This document shows, one piece after another, positions 15,467-24,608 of a stretch of DNA of 64,000 nt (position 1 is its first letter; every line of letters begins with the position of its first letter). Position numbers and translations under genes: made by a program. The stretch is from Haloarculaceae archaeon H-GB1-1 (lineage in GTDB: Archaea > Halobacteriota > Halobacteria > Halobacteriales > Haloarculaceae): NCBI GenBank assembly GCA_029688825.1, contig JARUKX010000007.1, forward strand, positions 1 through 64,000. The letters run 5' to 3'. The notes below the pieces were generated by a model, which was not told the DNA's origin, made no database searches, and saw only the letters and a list, made by a program, of their open reading frames with translations.

Positions 15467-16552
15467 ATGCTGCTGGTACTGTGCGTCGACCTCGACGACG
15501 ACATCGGCCGGAAGACGGCCGTGGAGACCCCCGTCGTCGGGCGGGACGCCGTCGAGGACGCCGCGGTCGCGTTAGCCACCGCAGACCCCGAGGACAGCGA
15601 CGTCAACGTCCTCTTCGAGGGCGTCCACATCCACGACGACGTGGACGACGAAGCGGTCGAGGTGGCTGCCGTCACCGGCGTCGACGGCAGCGACGTGGCC
15701 GCCAACCGCGCCGTCGGCGAGGAACTCGACGAAGTGCTGGCGACGCTCTCGACGGGCGAAGACGTGCGTGCCCTCGTGGTCACCGACGGCGCGCAGGACG
15801 AGTCCGTCATCCCGGTCATCCGCTCGCGGGTGACCATCGACGGCGTCCGCCGCGTCGTCGTCCGGCAGGCCCAGGACCTCGAATCGATGTACTACACCAT
15901 CAAGCAGGTGCTCGACGACCCCGAGACGCGGGGGACCATCCTCGTGCCGATGGGCATCCTGCTGCTCATCTACCCGCTGGCCATCCTCGCGGACACGCTG
16001 GGGATGCCCGGCGCGGTGTTCGGGCTCACCTCCGGTCTCCTCGGGATGTACATGCTCTTTCGCGGACTGGGCATCGAGGAGAACTTCGACGACGCCATCG
16101 AGCGCGTCAGGAGCGCGCTATTCACGGGTCGGGTGACCCTCATCACCTACGTCGTCGCCTCGGCGCTGCTGGTCATCGGTGGCGTCAACGGCGTCGAGAC
16201 GCTAACCAGCCTCCGGACGGAGGCTGCGGGCGCGCTCGGAGTCCTCGAGATCATCTCGGCGCTCATCCTCGGCGCGATCCCGTGGTTCGCGGCGGCGGGC
16301 GTCACGAGCAGTCTGGGGCGGGTCACCGACGAGTACCTGTCCGACGAGTTCGAGTGGGGGTACCTGAACGCGCCCGTCTACGTCGTGGCCATCGCCGCCA
16401 TCCTCGACGGCGTGAGCTCGTACTTCCTCGGCCACGTCGGCCTGTCGTACCTCGCGCTGGTACTCACGGGCGGGACGCTGCTCGGCCTGTTCAGTACGCT
16501 GACGTTCGCCATCGCGGAGTCTCGGTTCGGCCGGCGGGCGGACCCGGCCTGA
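15467..16552 (+). CDS. DUF373 family membrane protein
   Basis: The 361-residue protein has a soluble N-terminal half beginning MLLVLCVDLDDDIGRK (residues 1-130) and a C-terminal half with six hydrophobic helices (ILVPMGILLLIYPLAILADT, AVFGLTSGLLGMYMLF, TLITYVVASALLVIGG and three more). This is the layout of the archaeal DUF373 family (COG2237), which is of unknown function. The soluble part binds nothing recognisable but has a repeated acidic-strand pattern (VNVLFEGVHIHDDV). ATG 15467 is preferred to an overlapping GTG. It ends 10 bases before the convergent mutL. Confidence 0.8.
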   Translation: MLLVLCVDLDDDIGRKTAVETPVVGRDAVEDAAVALATADPEDSDVNVLFEGVHIHDDVDDEAVEVAAVTGVDGSDVAANRAVGEELDEVLATLSTGEDVRALVVTDGAQDESVIPVIRSRVTIDGVRRVVVRQAQDLESMYYTIKQVLDDPETRGTILVPMGILLLIYPLAILADTLGMPGAVFGLTSGLLGMYMLFRGLGIEENFDDAIERVRSALFTGRVTLITYVVASALLVIGGVNGVETLTSLRTEAAGALGVLEIISALILGAIPWFAAAGVTSSLGRVTDEYLSDEFEWGYLNAPVYVVAIAAILDGVSSYFLGHVGLSYLALVLTGGTLLGLFSTLTFAIAESRFGRRADPA

Positions 16553-16562
16553 CCGTCCGGCC

Positions 16563-18701
16563 CTACTCCCGGCGACCCTGATGACCGGGATAGTCCCGCT
16601 CGAAGCGGTCTTCGATCTCACCGTGGTCGAGTTCGATGACGACCGGCCGGCCGTGCGGGCACGCGTAGGGGTTCTCGCAGTCGTCGAGTTCGGACAGCAG
16701 GTCGACGATGGAGCCCTCGGTCAGCGAGGTGTTCCCGGTTATCGACGGGTAGCAGGCGAGGTCGCCCAGCAGCGCGTCCGCCGCGGCTTCGACGGTTTCG
16801 GCGGCCGACGCCTCGCCCTGGACGAACGAGGACAGGACGTCGCGAATGAGTTCGGGACCGGCGGCCTCCGCGACGAGCGAGGGGACCGTCGAGACCTCGA
16901 CGACCCGGTCGTCGACGCGGTTGGCGTGGAAGCCCAGTTGCGCGAGCGCGTCCGAGTGGTCGTCGAACAGCGCCGCCTCCTTCGCGGTGAGTTCCAGTGC
17001 GACGGGGTCGGCGAGCGCCTGCGTCGTCGTCTCGCCCTCGAATCGGGCCTTCAGCCGCTCGTAGTTGATGCGCTCGTCGGCGGCGTGCTGGTCGACGAGG
17101 AGGAGGCCGCGGTCGCTCTCGGCGACGACGTACGTCTCGTCGAACTGGCCCAGCACGCGCATCGAGGGCAGCGAGTCGTACTCCACGTCGGGCCGACCGT
17201 CGCCCAGCCGTTCCTGGGTCGTCTCCGGCGCGAACTTCCGGCCAGACTGCCGCTCGTGGGACCGCCGGCGCTCCGCCGCGTCGAGCGGTTCTGCGTCCGG
17301 GCGGTCGGCAGGAGCCGCCGGCCCGGACGCCGCCGACGGGTCGTCCGCGGTGTCGCCGTTCGCCTCCGGTCCACTCGCCGAGTCGGTCGAGGAAGTCGAC
17401 GCAGCCGACGCGTCGGGCGGGACGTCGGCGCTCGACGCAGTGGTGAACGCGTCCCCAGCGTCGTCGTCGGAGCCACGGTCGACTGCAGCGTCTGCGGACG
17501 CCGACGCCGATGGCTCCTCGCCGTCGGGGACTGCCGCAGGCGAGGATTCCGTCACAGCGGATTCGGTCGCGGGCGTCCCGCCGTCCGACTCCGACGGGTC
17601 GGTCTCGGATTCGGTGGCGTCACCCTCCGAACGCGCGGGCGAGATGCGGGCCTGGTCGGGGGCGGACCGACCGCGGGGAGCGCCGCTTCGGACGAGGCCC
17701 TCCCGGAGGAGCGCGCTCTCGACGGCCGCCGTGATCTGGCGACGGACGCCCTCCTCGTCGGCGAACCGGACTTCGAGCTTTCGGGGGTGGACGTTCACGT
17801 CCACCTGTCCGGGCGGTACTTCGAGGAACAGGACTGCGAAGGGGTAGCGGTCCGGGGCGAGCTGTGACGCGTAGGCGTTCACGACGGCGTCGCGGACTGC
17901 GTTGGCGGTGACGTACCTGCCGTTGACGTACGTCGAGAGGTAGTCCCGACCGGCGCGGTTCGTCTCCGGGTGGCTCACCATGCCGGACACGCCGTCGAGC
18001 GGTCCCTCGGGCATGTCGTCGGCCTCGACCTCGACCATCGACTCGGCGACCTCGCGACCGTAGACGGACATCACCGTGGCCTGGAGGTCGCCCTGCCCGG
18101 TCGTAGTGAACGTCTCGCGATCGTCGTGTTCCAGCGCGACCGCGGCGTCGGGGTTCGCCAGCGCGTAGCCGGTCACGACCGTGTTGACGTGCGCGAACTC
18201 CGTGCCGTCCTGTTTGAGGTACTTCCGCCGCGCCGGGACGTTGTAGAACAGGTCGTCGACCTCGACGGTCGTCCCCTCCGGACAGCCCGCGGGGTCGACG
18301 CTCGTCACGTCCCCGCCTTCGACGGTCAGTTTCGTCCCTCGTTCGCCACCGCGCGGTCGAGTCTTGACGGTCAGCCGCGAGACGGCACCGATGGCGTGTA
18401 GGGCCTCGCCGCGGAAGCCCAGCGTCCCCACGCCGCCTTCGAGGTCCGCGATGTCGCGGATCTTCGAGGTCGTATGCTTCTCGACGGCTTTGCGGACCTC
18501 CGTCTCGCTCATGCCGATGCCGTCGTCCGTGACGCGGATGCCCGCCTTGCCGCCGGCCTCGACGGCGACGGTGACCCGGGAGGCGTCCGCGTCGAGACTG
18601 TTCTCCACGAGTTCCTTCACGACGGAGGCGGGTCGTTCGACGACCTCACCGGCCGCGATGCGCTCGATGGTCGTCGGGTCGAGTTCGCGGATGTCGGTCA
18701 C
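16563..18701 (-). CDS. mutL: DNA mismatch repair protein MutL
   Basis: Encodes 712 residues. The N-terminal GHKL ATPase is clear: VVKELVENSLDAD (motif I), VTDDGIGMS (motif II), KHTTSKI and TLGFRGEALHAIG (motif III), then the transducer domain. Residues about 375-540 are an Ala/Ser/Asp linker of low complexity. The C-terminal dimerisation domain follows (LLLVDQHAADERINYE, ending CPHGRP), and I do not see a DQHA(X)2E(X)4E endonuclease motif with certainty beyond the DQHAADE stretch. It couples MutS recognition to downstream repair. The GTG at 18701 has GGGGGAG about eight bases upstream and gives the family N-terminus TDIRELDP; no ATG fits. Confidence 0.93.
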   Translation of the reverse strand: MTDIRELDPTTIERIAAGEVVERPASVVKELVENSLDADASRVTVAVEAGGKAGIRVTDDGIGMSETEVRKAVEKHTTSKIRDIADLEGGVGTLGFRGEALHAIGAVSRLTVKTRPRGGERGTKLTVEGGDVTSVDPAGCPEGTTVEVDDLFYNVPARRKYLKQDGTEFAHVNTVVTGYALANPDAAVALEHDDRETFTTTGQGDLQATVMSVYGREVAESMVEVEADDMPEGPLDGVSGMVSHPETNRAGRDYLSTYVNGRYVTANAVRDAVVNAYASQLAPDRYPFAVLFLEVPPGQVDVNVHPRKLEVRFADEEGVRRQITAAVESALLREGLVRSGAPRGRSAPDQARISPARSEGDATESETDPSESDGGTPATESAVTESSPAAVPDGEEPSASASADAAVDRGSDDDAGDAFTTASSADVPPDASAASTSSTDSASGPEANGDTADDPSAASGPAAPADRPDAEPLDAAERRRSHERQSGRKFAPETTQERLGDGRPDVEYDSLPSMRVLGQFDETYVVAESDRGLLLVDQHAADERINYERLKARFEGETTTQALADPVALELTAKEAALFDDHSDALAQLGFHANRVDDRVVEVSTVPSLVAEAAGPELIRDVLSSFVQGEASAAETVEAAADALLGDLACYPSITGNTSLTEGSIVDLLSELDDCENPYACPHGRPVVIELDHGEIEDRFERDYPGHQGRRE

Positions 18702-18781
18702 GGTCGGCTCCCCCAGTTCGGTCGACGCTCGGTCATTGCCGGTCCTTGTCGCGCGGATGCCTTGAGCGTACGGTTGGCTCG

Positions 18782-20302
18782 TCAGGCGAACTCGACGCCA
18801 GTTATCTCGAAGCGAGCCCCACCAGCGTCGCTTTCGGATACGGCGATGTCCCACCCGTGAGCGGTGACGATCTCCTCGGCGATGTGCAGGCCGAAGCCCG
18901 TGCCGTCGTCGGCCGTCGAGAAGCCGGCTTCGAGGACGTCCTCTCTATCCGCTGCCGGGATTCCGACACCGTCGTCTTCGACGTAGAAGCCGTCGTCGAG
19001 GACGCCGACCCCGACGGTCACCGACGGCTCGGCGTCCGAATCGGTCACTCCGTGTTCGAGGCTGTTCTGAAACAGGTTCTCGAGGACCTGCCGGAGTTTC
19101 GTCTCGTCGGCGACGAGCGTGACGGGAGCGTCCACGTCGATGCGCGCGGGCTCGGAGTCGATACCCTGCCACGTCTGCCGGACGAGCGGTTCGAGTTCGA
19201 CGGGTTCCACCTCGTCGATGTCCCCCTCCCGTGCGAGGACGAGCAGGTCTTCGATGAGGTCCTCCATCTGGTCGAGCGCGTCGCTGACGTGGACGAGGTG
19301 CTCGCTCCCGAACTCCTCCTGGGCGACGGCGAGGCGGTTCTTCGCGACGGTGAGCGGATTCCGCAGGTCGTGGCTGACGAGACTGGCGAACTCGTCGAGC
19401 CGTTCGTTCTGCTGGACCAGTTCGCGCTCGCGTTCGACGCGCTCGGTGACGTTCATCGCAGTGAGGTACACCCTGGAGTAGTCGGCGGCGGACTCCTCGG
19501 GGACGCTCAGTTCGAGAATCTCGTGTTTCCACTCGTCGTCGAGCGTGCTCACGCTCTGCTCCCACCGGACCCGTGTTCGGCCCGCTGCCAGCCCACACCA
19601 CATCGGAACGGTCTGTCTGAGCACCGTCTCCGTGAACAACTGGTCGAAGTTATCGAACAGGTCGTCCTTCGAGTCCGCGCCGTAGTAGTCAAGGGCGTTC
19701 TCGTTGACGTCGATGATGTCGACCCGCTGGAGCAACGTCTCGACCTCGTCGAGATTCGACCGCAAGTAGGCTTCGAGGTCGTCGACCTGCGCGTCGAGGT
19801 CGTGGAGATACGTGATGCTCTCCGAGAAGTCCTCCTCCCAGATGACGAGCGGGTTGTTCTCGAACAGTGACTCGTAGCGCTTCTCCGTCTCGCGGCGCGC
19901 CACGGCCTCCCGGTGGTGTTCGACCTCCTGTCGAATCGCGCTCGCGAGGACGTCGAACTGCGTCTGCGCGTCCCCGCCCTTCTGGACGTAGCGATTGGCT
20001 CCGAGGTTGAGGGCTTCGACGGCGACCGTCTCCCGTCCCTTGCCCGTGAACATGACGAACGGGACGTCGCTGTCGTGCTCGACGCGGACGGCTTCGAGCA
20101 GCTCCAGACCGTCGAGACCGGGCATGTCGTAGTCGCTGACGATGCAATCGACGTCCGCGTTCCGGAAGTGTGCCAGCGCGTCGGTCGCGTCCGTCTCGCT
20201 GACGACGGAGAGCGAGTCGTCCAGGTGTTCGAGCCGCACTGCCGTGAGCGACGTCATCGCGGGGTCGTCGTCGACGTGCAGCACGCGAATCGGCGGACCC
20301 AT
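18782..20302 (-). CDS. receiver-PAS-histidine kinase hybrid sensor
   Basis: Encodes 506 residues. The N-terminal response-regulator receiver (residues 1-125) has acidic residues 11-13 and the phospho-acceptor Asp57 in IVSDYDMPG. A PAS-like region follows (about 140-280, ENNPLVIWEEDFSESITYLHD). The HisKA box is LVSHDLRNPLT (about 310) and the HATPase shows LENLFQNSLEHG, DDGVGIP and GTGFGLHIAEEI. There are no membrane segments, so it senses a cytoplasmic signal or serves as a phosphorelay intermediate. It sits between mutS (46 bases away) and mutL (80 bases) on the same strand and may be cotranscribed with them. The partner is unknown. Confidence 0.88.
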   Translation of the reverse strand: MGPPIRVLHVDDDPAMTSLTAVRLEHLDDSLSVVSETDATDALAHFRNADVDCIVSDYDMPGLDGLELLEAVRVEHDSDVPFVMFTGKGRETVAVEALNLGANRYVQKGGDAQTQFDVLASAIRQEVEHHREAVARRETEKRYESLFENNPLVIWEEDFSESITYLHDLDAQVDDLEAYLRSNLDEVETLLQRVDIIDVNENALDYYGADSKDDLFDNFDQLFTETVLRQTVPMWCGLAAGRTRVRWEQSVSTLDDEWKHEILELSVPEESAADYSRVYLTAMNVTERVERERELVQQNERLDEFASLVSHDLRNPLTVAKNRLAVAQEEFGSEHLVHVSDALDQMEDLIEDLLVLAREGDIDEVEPVELEPLVRQTWQGIDSEPARIDVDAPVTLVADETKLRQVLENLFQNSLEHGVTDSDAEPSVTVGVGVLDDGFYVEDDGVGIPAADREDVLEAGFSTADDGTGFGLHIAEEIVTAHGWDIAVSESDAGGARFEITGVEFA

Positions 20303-20348
20303 CGTGATACACCCCACACCACCGGGGTACTTGAGAACTGTGGGCGAT

Positions 20349-23054
20349 TCAACGAGCGTCGTCCAGTTTCTCCTGCCACGCCTGCACTTTGGCCATCAGT
20401 TCGACCGGGGGCGTCTCGTTCACGTCGAGGTCTGACAGGGCGTCGAGGACCGACTCCGCGTCGGCACCGAACCGGTCGACGAGTTCGTCGACCGTCTCGA
20501 CCTCGCTCCCGGAGTCGCCCGCGTCCGCGTCGGGGGTCTGCGCGCCGCCGTCCGCGCTCGCCTGCCGGAAGCTCCCGCTGGAGAGGTCGAAGACGGCTTG
20601 CTTCGTTCCGCCACCGCTCCCGCCTCTGGCCTCGATGGCCTTCTCCTCGCGCAGCTTTCGGAGGACGTCCCGCGAGCGGTCGACGACGGGTTCGGGAACG
20701 CCCGCGAGATCCGCGACGTGGATGCCGTAGCTCCGGTCGGTCGGCCCGTCGCGAACGGTGCGGAGGAAGGTCACGTCGCCGTCGGTCTCGTCGGCCGCCA
20801 CGTGGACGTTCTCGACCCGGTCAAGGTGGTCAGCCAGCGTCGTCAGTTCGTGGTAGTGGGTCGCGAACAGCGTCTTGGCTCGCACTTCGTTGTGCAGGTA
20901 CTCCGTCGCGGCCCACGCGATGGAGATGCCGTCGTATGTCGCCGTGCCGCGGCCGACCTCGTCGAGGATGACCAGCGAGTCCTCGCTGGCGGAGTGCAGG
21001 ATGTTGGATAGCTCCTGCATCTCGACCATGAACGTCGAGCGCCCCTGTGCGAGTTCGTCCAGCGCGCCGACGCGTGTGTAGATACCGTCGACGATGCCCA
21101 AGTGAGCATCGCGTGCGGGGACGAAGCTCCCCACCTGCGCGAGCAGCGTGATGAGCGCCGCCTGTCGCATGTACGTCGACTTCCCGCTCATGTTCGGTCC
21201 CGTGACGACGAGGAAGCGCCGGTCGTCGTCCATAGAGAGGTCGTTCGGGACGAACTCCGTCGTCTGTTCGACGACGGGGTGGCGACCGCTCTCGACGCGC
21301 AGTTCGCGGGAGTCCAGCAGTTCTGGCCGCGTCCAGTCCTCATTGACCGCGTGGGTCGCCAGACTGGCCAGCACGTCACATTCGGCGAGGACGCGCCCCA
21401 CCTGTTGAAGCAGGTCTGCGTCCGCCGCCACCCGCTCGCGGAGGTCCTCGAACAGTTCGCGTTCCAGGTCGTGGCGGCGCTCCTCCAGCCGGAGGACGTC
21501 CCGCTCTTTCTCCTCCAGTTCCGGTATCGTGTACCGCTCGGAGTTCTTCAGCGTCTTGACGTTCTCGTAGTGGTCGGGCACCTCGTCGGTCTCGGACTTG
21601 CCCACCTGGATGTAGTAGCCGTCGGTCTTGTTCCGGTCGACGCTGAGATGGGTGATGCCGTGGGCCGACTTCTCGCGCTCCGGCAGGCGCTCCAGCCACT
21701 CCAGCGCGGACTCGTGGCGCTCGACGAGGGCGTCGAGGTCGTCGTCGTAGCCCACCCTGAACAGCCCCCCCTGGGTGACCGTCCCCGGCGGGTCCTCGAC
21801 GAGCGCCTCGTCGAGTTCGGCGGCCAGTTCGCGGACCCCCTCGCGGTCGGGACCGGAGAGGACGGTGGGCAGCGGCGAGTCCGCGAGCCGCTCCGTCTCC
21901 TCGACGACCTCCGCAGCCGCCGGGACGAGCGCCAGCGTCTCCTGGACGGCACGGAGGTCCCGGGCGTCCGCACTCCCCGAGGCCGACTTGCTCGCCAACC
22001 GTTCGAGGTCGTAGGCGTCGCCGAGTACCTCGCGCAGCCGCTCGCGTGCCATCGCCGCCTCGGCGAGCGCCGCGACGCAGGCCTGTCGACGCTGCAACTC
22101 CTCGCGTGACTGCAGCGGGCGTTGCAGCCACTCCTTCAGTTGGCGCGCCCCCGCGCTCGTGACGGTGTGATCGATGGTGTCGAACAGCGACCCCGAGCGG
22201 TCGCCCTGCATCGTCTCCGTGAGTTCGAGGTTGCGCTGGGTCGTCGCGTCCAGCGCGACGTGTTCGTCGGCCTCGTAGGACTGCAGGCGCGTCACCGACG
22301 CCAGCGCGCCGACCCCGGTCTCCTCGACGTACGAGAGGACCGCCCCGGCCGCCCTGACTGCGACCTCGGCGTCCGCGAGGCCGACGCTCTCCAGCGTCTC
22401 CGTGCCGAACTGCTCGCGGACGGCGTGGCGCGCCCGCCCCGGCTCGAAGTCCTGGGTCGCGTGGACCGAGATGGACGCGTCCGTTCGCTCACGGACCGTG
22501 TCGAGGAAGTCGTCGTCGGTCCGGAGCTCCGGTCCCGGCAGGATCTCCATCGGCGCGAAGCGGTACAGTTCGGTCAGCGCCGCCCCGTCCGCGTCGACGC
22601 CGGTCCGCTCGGTCACGAAGAACTTCCCCGTCGTCACGTCGGCGAACGCCAGCCCGTAGGTCGTCTCCGATCCCTCGGTCTCGCGGACCACTGCGGCGAG
22701 ATAGCGCGCCTCGGCGTCCGTCGTCTCCATGAGCGTCCCCGGCGTCACAACTCGCGTGATCTCGCGTGCGTGGCCGTCTTCGGTGTCGTACTGGTCGGCG
22801 ACGGCCACGCGATAGCCGCGCTCGACGAGCGCCTTGAGGTACGGCGTGAGGTCGTCGACGGGAACGCCAGCCATCGGATACGTCGACCCGTGGCTGGACT
22901 TCTGGGAGACCTTGAGGTCCAGCTCCTCGCCCACGAACTCGGCGTCGTCGGCGAAGAACTCGTAGAAGTCCCCACACTGCATCGCCAACAGGTCCGCGTC
23001 GGTCTCCTCCTTGAGCGAGAGGAACTCCCCGACGATACCCGTCGCCTCTGTCAT
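20349..23054 (-). CDS. mutS: DNA mismatch repair protein MutS
   Basis: Encodes 901 residues, the normal size of MutS1. The mismatch-recognition domain has the Phe-x-Glu motif in QCGDFYEFF (about residue 30). The ATPase has Walker A GPNMSGKSTYMRQ (about 610), Walker B LVILDEVGRGTATYDG and the signature helix following. The C-terminus has a gly/asp-rich spacer (VFDLSSGSFRQA) and a short helical end for tetramerisation. It recognises base mismatches and recruits MutL. ATG 23054 is preferred over the TTG two codons upstream. It is first of the mutS-kinase-mutL series. Confidence 0.95.
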   Translation of the reverse strand: MTEATGIVGEFLSLKEETDADLLAMQCGDFYEFFADDAEFVGEELDLKVSQKSSHGSTYPMAGVPVDDLTPYLKALVERGYRVAVADQYDTEDGHAREITRVVTPGTLMETTDAEARYLAAVVRETEGSETTYGLAFADVTTGKFFVTERTGVDADGAALTELYRFAPMEILPGPELRTDDDFLDTVRERTDASISVHATQDFEPGRARHAVREQFGTETLESVGLADAEVAVRAAGAVLSYVEETGVGALASVTRLQSYEADEHVALDATTQRNLELTETMQGDRSGSLFDTIDHTVTSAGARQLKEWLQRPLQSREELQRRQACVAALAEAAMARERLREVLGDAYDLERLASKSASGSADARDLRAVQETLALVPAAAEVVEETERLADSPLPTVLSGPDREGVRELAAELDEALVEDPPGTVTQGGLFRVGYDDDLDALVERHESALEWLERLPEREKSAHGITHLSVDRNKTDGYYIQVGKSETDEVPDHYENVKTLKNSERYTIPELEEKERDVLRLEERRHDLERELFEDLRERVAADADLLQQVGRVLAECDVLASLATHAVNEDWTRPELLDSRELRVESGRHPVVEQTTEFVPNDLSMDDDRRFLVVTGPNMSGKSTYMRQAALITLLAQVGSFVPARDAHLGIVDGIYTRVGALDELAQGRSTFMVEMQELSNILHSASEDSLVILDEVGRGTATYDGISIAWAATEYLHNEVRAKTLFATHYHELTTLADHLDRVENVHVAADETDGDVTFLRTVRDGPTDRSYGIHVADLAGVPEPVVDRSRDVLRKLREEKAIEARGGSGGGTKQAVFDLSSGSFRQASADGGAQTPDADAGDSGSEVETVDELVDRFGADAESVLDALSDLDVNETPPVELMAKVQAWQEKLDDAR

Positions 23055-23152
23055 ACTCAATGGTCAGCACGACGGGTGCTAAAACGCTGTGGGTCCGACG
23101 AGCGGACCTCCCCTAGCAGGCCGTACGTGCGAAAGCGCGGCGAAAGGGACCG

Positions 23153-23623
23153 TCATCGCGTCCCCTGCATCAGTTCGGCCCCGCAAGCCCCACAGCGGAG
23201 CACCTTGGCCGACTTCTCCTCGGAGACTTCGTACTCGAAGTCGGTCTTCGCGTCACACTCCGGACAGTGAACGCGTTGCTGGGCCGTCTCGCTCCCCTTC
23301 GGGGCACCGATAGCGAGGACTCTCGCCACGGTGTCACCGACGTTCAGGCAATTCTGGTAGTCACCCGGTGCAAATCGGATCGCCTCACCGGTCTCGACGG
23401 GGACGTCCTCGCCGTCGGTCCTGAAGGTCAGCGTGCCCTCCAGCGGGACGAAGACCTCCTCCTGGTCGAGGTGGGCGTGGACGACACCGGCGACGCTCTC
23501 TCCGGGCTGGACCTCGTAGTAGGAGACCGCCACGTGCGTCGTGTCGAGCGCTTCGCCGACCCGCCGTCGGTCGGTCGCGTGGCTCCAGTACCGTTCGAGG
23601 TCGTCGACGTCGACCGTTTCCAT
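23153..23623 (-). CDS. cupin-domain protein with C-terminal zinc ribbon
   Basis: Encodes 156 residues. The cupin barrel (about 25-105) shows VHAHLDQEEVFVPLEGTLTF and GEAIRFAPGDYQNCLNVG, with the His/Glu metal-ligand set of cupin motif 1 (H-x-H...E) largely present. The last 45 residues hold CPECDAKTDF and CGACGAEL, a four-cysteine zinc ribbon. Such proteins are small metalloproteins or sensors; substrate unknown. ATG 23623 is preceded by GGGAG about nine bases upstream. The end is followed by about 98 bases to mutS. Confidence 0.78.
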   Translation of the reverse strand: METVDVDDLERYWSHATDRRRVGEALDTTHVAVSYYEVQPGESVAGVVHAHLDQEEVFVPLEGTLTFRTDGEDVPVETGEAIRFAPGDYQNCLNVGDTVARVLAIGAPKGSETAQQRVHCPECDAKTDFEYEVSEEKSAKVLRCGACGAELMQGTR

Positions 23624-23710
23624 GAGAGGTACTCCCAAGCGCCGGCGAGAAAGGGTTTGTGCCCGGTCGGCCGTGACGTCCGAGCACCAGCGTCGGCTAC
23701 CTCGGGCGAG

Positions 23711-24364
23711 TCAGTCGGTGACCTCGTGGATGGAGGACTCCACGAGCTTCTTCATGCCGCGGCGCAGCCGACCGCTCGCCGCCGTCGGTGAGATATCCAG
23801 CTCCTCGGCCAGCCCCTCCAGCGTGATGTCGCGTGGCTCGTCGAAGTACCCGTTCGCGTACGCGACCGCCAGCGTCCGGCGCTGCTGGTCCGTCAGCGTC
23901 CCCGAATCGAGGCGGTCCTGGTCCGTGATGCGATACAACTCCCGAATGTCCAGCGTGAACTCCTCGTCCTGGGCGAACTCCCAGATCTCCCGCAGCGACT
24001 CCCTGTCGGGAAGCTGCCAGCGTTCGATCCAGCCCTCGTCGTGTCGATGTGCCTCCAGCGAGAATCCCCCCTCTGAAGTGACCCGACTGGCCAGCAGAAT
24101 CGCCTGCGGCGCGAACTCGATGCCGTAGACGAGCTGGTCGTCGTACTCGGACATCCGTTGCGCCGACGCGACCGTGTGATCGCCGTCGAGAGCTTCCTCC
24201 AACCCCTCGACGTCGTCCGTCTCGACGACGATGAAGTACTGGTCGTGTTCCGGGTCCGTGCTCACCTCCTGCAGCACGCGGAACTCGAGGTCCGGCAACG
24301 TCATGATGACGTTCGCCAGCGCCATGTCCGGATGTGAGAAGTACACTTTCGCGATGATGGTCAT
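23711..24364 (-). CDS. bacterio-opsin activator-type HTH regulator
   Basis: The 217-residue protein starts MTIIAKVYFSHPDMALAN, with a ferredoxin-like N-terminal sensor module (residues 1-140, IVVETDDVEGLEEAL) typical of Bat-like regulators. The C-terminal HTH_10 domain (LTDQQRRTLAVAYANGYFDE, then ITLEGLAEELDISPTAASGR) binds DNA. It may control a neighbouring operon or distant targets. ATG 24364 is selected because the sensor strand starts there; a longer reading to 24508 overlaps the upstream region of mcm on the other strand. It is divergent from mcm. Confidence 0.8.
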   Translation of the reverse strand: MTIIAKVYFSHPDMALANVIMTLPDLEFRVLQEVSTDPEHDQYFIVVETDDVEGLEEALDGDHTVASAQRMSEYDDQLVYGIEFAPQAILLASRVTSEGGFSLEAHRHDEGWIERWQLPDRESLREIWEFAQDEEFTLDIRELYRITDQDRLDSGTLTDQQRRTLAVAYANGYFDEPRDITLEGLAEELDISPTAASGRLRRGMKKLVESSIHEVTD

Positions 24365-24608
24365 GTGCGTTCGAAATCTACGATTGGGTATGGGATACAC
24401 CAATGTAGCACTTTGGGATTGTGCGACGCGCCGGGCCGAAGGCGTTCGGGTCCCGGTCTCGAGACGGTCGGCTCTCGATGACGGCGTCACGGAAACGCAC
24501 GTCCCCACCCCTGAAGCGTTCCCACCGGACGGCTCGTCGCCACGAGTTCACTTCCAGTGTGGTTTGCGAACCTTCTTAGGAGAGTAGGCGTAACTCAACG
24601 CCGACCAG

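Noticed and set aside
18746-19870. Forward open frame of 374 codons
   Set aside because: Antisense to the sensor kinase gene, which has receiver, HisKA and HATPase motifs in order.
24560-24608. Replication origin upstream of mcm
   Set aside because: Only a short GGTT/AACC inverted pair is present; no long origin recognition boxes or AT-rich unwinding element, and no orc1/cdc6 gene nearby.
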